This document shows positions 56,201 to 64,000 of a DNA stretch of 64,000 nt, piece after piece. Numbering within the stretch: position 1 is the stretch's first letter; each line of letters opens with the position of its first letter. The notes under the pieces were generated by a model. That model worked only from the letters and a program-made list of their open reading frames with translations, was not told where the DNA came from and made no database searches. Location: contig OX422188.1 in assembly GCA_949130485.1 (NCBI GenBank), forward strand, positions 8,478,443 through 8,542,442, read 5' to 3'. The stretch is from Agelas oroides. Lineage: Eukaryota > Porifera > Demospongiae > Agelasida > Agelasidae. The position numbers were made by a program, and so were the translations under genes.

Positions 56201-59200
56201 ACCAAACTCAGCAGCACAGTGCAACGGAGTTACCTGCAGCAAGAGAGCCATACATCAGTGTATGCTTATAATTTTTGGAAATTTGATCTATTTACACCCC
56301 AAGTGGAAATAAATAAAAGCTGAGGGAAGAAATTAAATAAGTTCAGTGTACACCCACTTACAGACTTCTATGGTCTGGCTTCTGTACATGCTTGGATGCA
56401 CAAGTACATGTTTGAAAATTGTTATCTTTCCACTTGGGGTCCAGTTAGCTTTGATAATAAAACAAACAAACAAACAAAAAAATAAAACAACAACAACAAC
56501 AAAAAAAGCACAGAGGGCAGTGAACCATATGGAGCATGTATATACTTGGGACTTATCCTTGCTGTTGACAACTGCTTCCTGCTTGATGAGGTACTCCACA
56601 ACACTGTGATGACCACTCAAGGCTGCATAGTGCAGAGGAGTTTTCTGTAAGAAGTGAGTAGAAAATACTTTGGTATAGTGCCCTCCTCATAGGCGGCAGA
56701 ACTTGGGGGGGGAGGGGGAGATTTTACTGCATAGTGCCCCCCCTCAAGCTGTTAATCATTAATAGGCGTGGTGACCTTGTGACCTCTCTTGCAATGAGCC
56801 AAGCGATAGTGAACTAGTGAAGTACAAAGTAGGAACTGTTTTTTTTACTGGGCTCCAAGTCGTCAATTATCTAAGACGCTCACCTCGTCAGGCTCGACAT
56901 GTACAAGGTCAACTACAGCGACTGAAAGTGAAATGCCTCGTGACAACTGACGTGTATCGTGGCAAATGGCAGTATTATATTATTCCCTTGGCCCACTTGG
57001 TGTAATTTTTCAGTGGTAATAGCTTATGTATATGTATGTGCTTTATGTATGAACCTAGGAAATGAGATCTTCGTAGCTGAGCAATCATCTTAAAACAAAT
57101 CTGTCATGCCTATGAGTGGCCAGGACTTGGTTCCAACAAGTATGAGAGAGCCCTGACAGTCTCAATATTTTTTTGGTTCTTAGATATTGCATGTAGCTAG
57201 GTAGCACTACGTACTCTAAAGTGTTCTGGCTAAAGTAAATCCTGTGAGTACTAGTCTCATTCCTGGTCATATCACTAAGCCTGAAAACGAGGCTACCATT
57301 GAATTGTTTTACTGTGAAAAGAATTCATGGCCACAAAAGTAATTTGCACAAAAATTTTAAGCATGAAAATTACCTGATCTATGGTATATCACATGAACTG
57401 CCATCTATGTACCTCATCTTTGTCTTTGCTGTTGACATATCCTTCCCTGCTGTTTGGTGTTCCCTGCTCCACAAGATGAGCCATAACAAGCTGATGATCA
57501 CCCATGGCTGCATAGTGTAGTGGTGTTTTCTATAGCAAGAATGTGATCAAAGACCAATGTGGTGTTAATAATTGCATATCACTTAGATGAGCAAGATTTG
57601 GCACAAAAGGCAAAATTAGTTACTATAGGTTCATTGCATGCTTAACACCATCAATTATATCTTGGAGGATGATACTGTGTGGTTGGTAATTTTCACGGAT
57701 ACAAATTTTCAAGAAATGGATCAAATCTGGGTTTTAGAAATTTTTTGCGGTTTTTATTTTTGCAGTCAATGATTCCAGAAGCCAAATTTCACATACTCAA
57801 TTATACTGTATGTTAGCTAACTCAATGGCTAAAAGCCAAGTGACATACATGTACAAGACCGTCTATGAAGAGATAGGGCAATCTGGTGAAATGGTGAAAT
57901 GACAGTCTGCATTGTCTCATTTGTAATGTTTTGCTGCAATGAATGTGCAAATATAGTTTCTGCAAGCGAAGAGTTCAATGCTTTCAACCCTTCCTTGCCA
58001 TCGTTTCCACAGAGCACAGTTGGTAGCAGGCATCTTTGAAATGGAAGAAACCAGCTGACTCTTACTTACAAAGTGGTATATATGTAGTATATAAATCTAT
58101 CCCTTCAGGACAGCTAGCCTCAGCTGGAAATTGGGAAATATGTAAAGAAAGTGAAAAAACTGGTGGTTCATGGTGGAATTAAACCCAGGGCTCCGGGGGT
58201 ATTTGCCTCATGCCATCAACTGTATCTTTTTGTAACATGTCACAGATGCCAATTAAAGGAAATATGACCTGAAAGAAATTTGTGTTTTATCCTGCAAGGT
58301 ATGCTATGCTGCTAGCTACCAAATTCTATATGTAGTGTACTGGCATTACATGGTTTGCTATCATAAACACCACCTAAATTCACTTTTCAAAGGGGTACCT
58401 TTTCCCATTATAGTCTTCCTGAGGGTGCAGTTACAATTTGTAATCAGAATATGTATCAAATCATGGAAATATTAAGTTAATGTCTTACCTCTTCTTTATC
58501 CTTGCTGTCAACTTTTGCTTTATTCTTCACAAGTATATCAACAGTGTCATAATGACCTTCCGCGGCAGCATAGTGTAGTGGGGTTTTCTGTAGTGAAAAG
58601 TAAGTAAGTAGTAAGACTTACAGTTAACATTAAGGCCATCAGATAAAGTACAGTGGACCCTCGCTTATTCGGCTACAACAGGACCAGACCATGCATGGCC
58701 AGATAAGTGAAATACCCGGATATGCATGTGAATCATCATGCAAATGGGGTCTATATTGTATCATTGTTAATTAGCTCTGCTATTTCTTTTCCTGTCATGT
58801 TATCCATCGTCGGTGCAAGCAATAGTCGTATTTTGGCCTCTTCAAGCTTCGGACGGTTGAAATTCCAGCATCCTTGTGTGATTACTCCTCCCTTCAAACG
58901 ATCTAGTATAGTATAGCTACTTTGCTCTGTGTGCACAGTGGGCGTTAAATAGAATGCACATATTGAGGCCGGATAATCCGAGCAGCCGGTTTGGATAAGT
59001 GAGGTTCCACTGAACTACTATATTCTCCACTTCACCCTTGTTTCTATAGAACAGTGATGTCCACCGTGGTGCAGATTCTCCACTTTTGAGTAACAACAAA
59101 CTCAGTAGCACGACGTAATGGTGTTGCACTTAGGTAACCATGATAGCTATATTACAGATGGTATTTGCATGATGATTCACATATCTGACCATTTCATGCA

Positions 59201-62200
59201 CTTATCTGGGCATGGTCTTGTACTGGATAAGCGAGGGTCCACTGAAGTATGTGTCAAATCATGTAACTACTGAATACATATCTTTTCATACATCATCTTC
59301 ATCCTTGCTGCTGACTTCTGCTCCCTTGTCCACAAGGTACTCTACAACCTCATGATGGTCTTCCCTGGCAGCATAGTGCAGTGGAGTTTTCTGCTGAAAA
59401 GTCAGGAGGACTTGCAGTGACAGTGCTCACTACACATGCTACGAAGTTAACATCAGAGCCATCATAATTATATGTAACAGTACCAGAACTAGAGGTGTCC
59501 CTATAGTATCACATACACTGTGTGCCTTAAACTACACCCTAAGAGGAATATACTAATCTACATACATCGTAAGCTCTCTCTAATACACCCTCTTCGAGCA
59601 AACGCCCTCCTCCCTTTTTATCCACCAAGTTCTTACATAGGCAATTTTCATTCCTTTTAAATGTCCTGCAGGGCCGTAGCCACCGGTCCGGTTAGTCCGG
59701 TTTCAACCGGACCACTTTTTCCCTCACCCATGGCTAACTTGGCGTCGCCAGATAGGGCCAATGCTCGGCAAACGCCCATGGCATGCACAAAGCGTGGTGA
59801 CATGTTGCAACATAATACGAGATGGCTGCAAACAGTGCGAAAGACCGAGTCTTCCACCGTTCTTCCAACTGAACGATCTGTGAAGGGTGTGGCTTGTGAG
59901 ATTAGCAAACGATCGGAAAGCCGAAACCAGTGCTATATGGCGCAACGGGCAGAAAGGGTAGATGTTCATGCATGTAAAACTCAGTTGTCTGGCCTCCGAG
60001 AATCATCGTTTTGCCCCAAAAATGGTCTCAGAAGCAACCTCATAGCCTCTAAATTCAAAAAACTTTCTTGGGGGGGCATGCCCCCAGACCCCCCTAGCTG
60101 TTGCGTGCTTACGTACACACTACTAACCTGACCACTCCAAATTTGATGGCTACGGCCCTGTCCTGTGGTGAGTGTCTTCGAGCTTTTATTATTGAGTGTT
60201 TCGCAAATGTGTACACACAGAACCAATAGCCTTGTTCACTAGCGTGGGGTATGAGTTCACATTGGTCGTCCCTTAACACCACTGACAATGCAAATTACTG
60301 CCATGCATTTCAGCTTAATATCAGTAGCACTGGCGCTGCTGATTTCCTGTAGTACACAACCAGTGATGCTGCATGTCATTCTTCTGGAAAGCCATGGCAG
60401 TCATCATTAATGTACTGATGACATGTAAAATTGTGTTGAATAGAAGGGTATATGGTCAGTATACGAAATTATTTACCATTTTTGTTTTTGTTCTTGCAAA
60501 CAAGCCTGCCCACACACCTTCCACCCTGCCATCAACTTGTGCTCCCCGCTCCAAGAGGAACTTGACAATGTTGAGCTTGTCATTCTCTGCTGCATAATGC
60601 AGTGCGGTTTTCTGTGGCAAAAATACAACCAAGAGAAAAATGTCATGGATGTTGTTATGGTGTATTTATATCAGCAATGACTAATCGACCCTACTAAAGA
60701 CTGGTAGCTACCTGTGAGTCTCACGTTCCTGTCAAAGCAAAGCAGCATGGTGTATGCAGGTCTTCTCTGAGACATCTAGTTTGTACATTGTTTTCAATAA
60801 AGTGAGTTGCAGGAAATCAATGTAGAGAGTAGAGACCAAACTTTAAAAACATCTGGACTGTTGTTACTAGCTACAAGAGCGCATGATGACATCATTTTTT
60901 TTTGCAGAGGGAAGAGAAAGAGCGTGTAACTTCCTAATTTTGCCGTGGTGAATCCAGAATCTCCCTTGTGTACTATAAATAGCACGTCCGGTCAAGTTGT
61001 AGCCAGTGTGTGGGTGAAAGCACGAGTAAAGTAACTGAAAAACAGTCAAGTTGGAGTCTTATGAGTCGGATAAGGACTGTGCATGTGTTACCCAAAGAGA
61101 AGCTCAAGAGTTTGACCGAAAGGCTACACGGCCTTCTCCTCCCTCCGCAATAAAAATCATGCACTCTTGCTAGCTAATATAGCTATTGTTGGGTTAGTAA
61201 ACATAGTCACACTATTCAGCACATTGATGCATAAACACATTTTCCTTCCCCTTCTGATTAGCAGAGACAATTATAGGCCCTCAGTACGGTGCACGCACTG
61301 CAAAAGGGTCTGGGAACAAGACTCTCTTCCTATGGTGTGATGACATACTGTATTTACTGAGCTCTCCGCCACCCATGGGTTAGTTTGCAGTTGCCAGGAT
61401 AAGTGACATGCTTGAGCTATGAATATAATTAATATCAAAAATTTTCAGTCCGCTTTGTGTGCACCCTCTCAAAAATGAAGTCCCCCACTTCTCAACTCGA
61501 ATCAACGCCCCTGGTCATGTGCAAACTATAATCATTCCCATACCGTGATAAAGATGGGAGACAGAACTGTCTTGGGGTAAACCAACCTCCAATGTCTTAT
61601 AAGAATGCTCACACGGAATACGGATTAAGACAGAAAGTATCTTACTTGTTTCTCATCTCTGCTATCCACATTTGTTGTAGTCAATAAGCCTTCCACTTTC
61701 TCCAGGTGGCCATTTGCTGCTGCAAAATGAAGGGATGTCACCTGGGAAATGCATGTACATAATGAGACTGCAAATTTTAAGTAGTTTTCAATCTGTTTAG
61801 CACCATTACCATCAATGTTTGTACAAGCAAAGATGGCTAGTGAGCTATTCCAGAAGATGCTTAGCAGGGGCACTTATAATTACCTAATGTGAGAACTTGG
61901 GGGTAAAAGAGAGGGATTATGTTTATTTGAGCAAGTGTATTACTGAGTGTCCATGGTACATTTGGTTGGTTACTCTAGTTGCAGCATTTTCTAATGTCAG
62001 AAGTGAAGGCTATTATGCCTACCTATTGGACCACTATAGCTATCATGCTTGAGCATATTCACAAAGGCTTAATTGTAACGACAACTGCAACCAAGTAGGA
62101 AAGATCTGGACTACATGTGAACATCTGCACAAACTACAGCAGATTGCAGAAGTCTTGCAACAAGCAAGCTGAACAGTGGTTAATTTGACCATGTTTGAAC

Positions 62201-62604
62201 CAAAGTTGAGGTAGAAAATGAGTTCATATGTGGTGTGTTCAGCTTGCCCTTTGCAAGACTTTTGCAGTCCAAGATAAGACTGAACTAGCTATAAGATGTA
62301 GTCGGGACTCTATCCTCATTGTAGTGGTACCAGCTATAACTTGCATTTTCCAGTAATATCATTATTATCTTCACGTATATAATGCCTGCAGACTTTTGCT
62401 TTGTAGCCAGTCTCGCAAGCCAGACCCTCGGATCCTTTCCGCAGCGCCGATCGCTTCCAGTTTCCAGTATCTGGCCTCCACGCGCCAGATACTGGAAGCG
62501 GTAGGCGCAGTGGGGTTTGGCCAACTTTGTAGCTACTATGCAGGAGGAGAGGAGTTCGGACTTACCGCTGATGAAGCCCCAGCAGGTCCTACTGAATCAG
62601 CCAT
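44285..62604 (-). CDS. TRPA-like ankyrin-repeat cation channel
   Basis: I assemble 24 exons, 2,991 bases in frame, 996 residues: 62566-62604, 61646-61741, 60516-60611, 59292-59390, 58489-58587, 57413-57529, 56546-56644, 56135-56233, 55654-55731, 54373-54589, 54201-54253, 53442-53540, 53276-53377, 52501-52637, 52218-52324, 51635-51773, 51507-51526, 49579-49743, 48155-48202, 47650-48056, 46780-46965, 45631-45699, 45187-45471, 44285-44419. Start MADSVGPAG at 62604. About 13 ankyrin repeats (TPLHYAA...GH) fill residues 14-520. A TRPA-style linker (MPDVAEMCLSKC, SFDYEFLDP) leads to S1 (about 590) and on through S5. The pore helix and filter MTTGELDYDD lie near 788-797, then S6 with NNYLTGLAIGEV (compare TRPA1 LIGLAVGDI) and a C-terminal coiled coil. 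TRPA channels are non-selective, calcium-permeable sensors of irritants and temperature. The 20-base exon is the least certain. Confidence 0.9.
46176..46554. mobile_element. foldback-family element, about 379 bp
   Basis: GCCTTGTTCCCAGGCCCCGC to GGGGCCTGGGAACAAGGCTA. The interior (GAGTGACTTCAAGATAGAAA) matches that at 37053-37321, with its octamer decayed. Flanks ACAATGCTT and ACAATGTTT match at 8 of 9. Intron 21 of the TRPA-like gene. Confidence 0.75.
50555..50794. mobile_element. MITE, CAAGAGCGC family, 240 bp
   Basis: About 55-bp inverted repeats starting CAAGAGCGCATAAGAACGGG, flanked by GTACTAG on both sides (7-bp duplication). Intron 17 of the TRPA-like gene. Confidence 0.8.
53672..54177. 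mobile_element. non-autonomous hAT-like element, 506 bp
   Basis: CAGTGGCGGATCTAG and CTAGATCCGCCACTG ends with GAAGT duplicated exactly (53667-53671, 54178-54182). The right half has the ATGCCACCAGACCCCCCTAG subterminal block also seen in the copy at 59669-60159. Intron 11 of the TRPA-like gene. Confidence 0.88.
54737..55402. mobile_element. MITE, CAAGAGCGC family, 666 bp, interrupted by a second MITE
   Basis: CAAGAGCACATAAGAATGGG at the left and CCATTCTTATGTGCTCTTG at the right, plus the same interior start (CCAATAGAGGCCTGGAGTC) as the copy at 50555. The extra length is the nested element at 54934-55271. Target duplication unclear. Intron 9 of the TRPA-like gene. Confidence 0.75.
54934..55271. 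mobile_element. nested MITE with about 60-bp inverted repeats
   Basis: TATATCACTGCAAAAATTAC through GGTTACTGTAGTTTC pairs with GAAACTACAGTAACC through TTTGCAGTGTATA. Flanking TA is compatible with a Tc1/mariner-type insertion, but the boundary is approximate. Confidence 0.7.
55915..55956. mobile_element. very short foldback element, 42 bp
   Basis: AAGCCTCGTACCCAGGCTAA to GGCTAGTACGAGGCTA, flanked by AGGACTGAC and AGGACCGTC (7 of 9). Smallest member of the TAGCC...GGCTA family here. Intron 8 of the TRPA-like gene. Confidence 0.65.
58651..59244. mobile_element. non-autonomous element with Tigger-like ends, 594 bp
   Basis: CAGTGGACCCTCGCTTATTC and GATAAGCGAGGGTCCACTG ends. The repeat on both sides reads AAGTA, longer than the TA expected of pogo/Tigger elements. 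A third copy of the end lies inside (GATAAGTGAGGTTCCACTG, ending about 59012), suggesting a composite. Intron 4 of the TRPA-like gene. Confidence 0.7.
59669..60159. mobile_element. non-autonomous hAT-like element, 491 bp
   Basis: CAGGGCCGTAGCCA and TGGCTACGGCCCTG ends with TCCTG duplicated exactly (59664-59668, 60160-60164). Contains the GGCATGCCCCCAGACCCCCC block shared with 53672-54177. Intron 3 of the TRPA-like gene. Confidence 0.88.
60874..61169. mobile_element. MITE, CAAGAGCGC family, 296 bp
   Basis: CAAGAGCGCATGATGACATC at the left, ATCATGCACTCTTG at the right, CTAGCTA duplicated exactly on both sides (60867-60873, 61170-61176). Intron 2 of the TRPA-like gene. Confidence 0.8.
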
Positions 62605-63786
62605 TGCGCAGCAATTCCATGCAGTAGACCTACATGTGGGCAGGCACTTTGATAAGTCCTTCACATATTCGTCACTTATATAGGCTAGAGAAACCACGAC
62701 GGTGCACCTGCTTGCTGCAGTCCAATCAGATTGCAGCACAAACCCAAGCGCATTCCAAGCGTAAGCGGAAATTGCATCTTACGCGAATTGACTGGAGGTT
62801 CACATTTGCTTCACATTTGCTTCACATTTGAAAGGTCAACACAAACAGCAGTATTACATAACCATAGCCTCAGCTGTACAAACTTAATAGACTTCCATAT
62901 AAGGAATGCAACATGGATATTCTTCAAAACTCTGTGGATCGTAACACAGGGAAGATAGGCTTCAGTTTCCAGGTCCAAAACTGGCAAAAGCTCAAGAGGA
63001 GGTCATGATACATCATATCACATGCAGCCAATCCAAGTCAAAGTATATGTTCTGTGTGCAGAGTGGATCTGCCTCAATTTGGTCTCCAGCAAAGAGCTGC
63101 TAAAAAAAAAGAAAAAATTCTCTACACGATCCAAGTCCAGCAGATTCAGGCAGGCAAGCTGTGAGCCCACCAGATCGACTTTTGTGGTGAAGAGGCTGGG
63201 AAGGAACCCAGTTTATGTCCTTTATCGATCCCACCAACATTATCACCTATAGGTGTGAACCTGCTTTGTAAAGACGAATGGCACAGCTATTACAGATAAT
63301 ATCATGTAATACCATAGCTTTATATTATGAACATGCACCTTACAAGTGCACATATATATATTTAGTACCACAAAGATCTAGAGTTACTATCAGTATTCCC
63401 CTTGCCTAAACTTCAGACAGGTGTTCACTGGCAAAGTGCAACATGTCCATGTTGCCCTGACCTACAAACAATGTGGTGATAGTTGCACAATAGTTACAAG
63501 CGCATGGAATTTAAAATATATTTGTAGTACCTTCATCTGCATGGACCAAAACTATCCATGACTGTGATGTACATACATACAAATGTAAAAATGCTTGGGT
63601 TACTTTGGTTGTGTGGTTATGGCAAAGATATCAGAAATGTAGCCAAATAGGTCTTCTAAATGATTTAACCAAAGAAGAAGCTCCTCAATGGAATCTATTT
63701 GGAAGCATTTTATGAACTTCTGCTGGTGCAACTGAGATGACCTAAAGACATACATCTGCATTGGCATGCAAATGTACAAGCAAACA
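62605..63786. other. upstream region of the TRPA-like gene
   Basis: No coding exon recognised. Short repeats of CACATTTGCTT lie near 62800-62830, and AAGGTCAACACAAACAGC near 62834 resembles an end of the MITE at 15335. The promoter is presumably here. Confidence 0.45.
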
Positions 63787-64000
63787 CATGCAAACCTCTT
63801 CCAGAAATGGAAAGTGAATAATAGGTCTTCCGAAAGATGACACTAGCTTAACCAAATCATGATGTATACAGTTGTATACAAGCAACACAATGTCATGCAA
63901 ACCTCTTCCAGAAATGGAAAGTGAATAATAGGTCTTCCGAAAGATGACACTAGCTTAACCAAATCATGATGTATACAGTTGTATACAAGCAACACAATGT
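63787..64000. repeat. 107-bp tandem direct duplication
   Basis: CATGCAAACCTCTTCCAGAA at 63787 recurs at 63894 and the match runs without visible change to the window end. It may continue as a longer array outside the window. Confidence 0.93.

Noticed and set aside
59661-60131. 156-residue gene on the plus strand
   Set aside because: It coincides with the hAT-like element at 59669-60159, and its end is the known GGCATGCCCCCAGACCC subterminal block, not a protein domain.

Overview
This is a eukaryotic, metazoan window, most likely from a demosponge. The evidence is GT-AG introns, NHL, TRAF and TRP-channel genes, a large beta-helix/multi-membrane-pass protein family that I associate with sponge genomes, and J1-crystallin-type ADP-ribosylglycohydrolase relatives. 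There is no operon structure and no ribosomal or CRISPR feature. I saw no retrovirus-like element. Species cannot be read from sequence alone.

Layout. 1-7.2 kb holds two tandem plus-strand paralogues (the first cut by the window edge) of a secreted-type beta-helix domain joined to about eight membrane passes. 8.1-10.4 kb is a single-exon TRIM-NHL protein (minus). 12.6-25.0 kb is a tandem duplication of a five-exon J1-crystallin/ADP-ribosylglycohydrolase-like gene (minus), with introns full of minisatellites and hairpin elements. 26.8-29.1 kb is a single-exon, membrane-anchored laccase-type multicopper oxidase (minus). 31.9-33.3 kb is a single-exon TRAF protein (plus). 34.1-39.0 kb is an eight-exon UBE2M/UBC12 NEDD8-conjugating enzyme (minus). 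40.1-43.7 kb is a seven-exon FBXO47 orthologue (plus), head-to-head with UBE2M. 44.3-62.6 kb is a 24-exon TRPA-like channel (minus), with about one ankyrin repeat per exon. The multi-exon models were assembled by hand: every exon junction keeps frame, and all five totals are multiples of three.

The other main content is a dense population of small non-autonomous DNA elements, nearly all in introns or intergenic DNA. One group has 5-bp target duplications and hAT-like ends (four copies). One is a foldback family with ends TAGCCTCGTTCCCAGGCC and 9-bp duplications (about twelve copies, from 42 to 496 bp). One is a CAAGAGCGC-ended family with 7-bp duplications (three copies). Several singletons have long inverted repeats.

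Functional themes: UBE2M (activates cullins by neddylation) and FBXO47 (an F-box subunit of a cullin-RING ligase) share a 1.1-kb divergent promoter region, and TRIM-NHL and TRAF are RING-type proteins. This gives a ubiquitin/NEDD8-rich neighbourhood, though shared regulation is only an inference.
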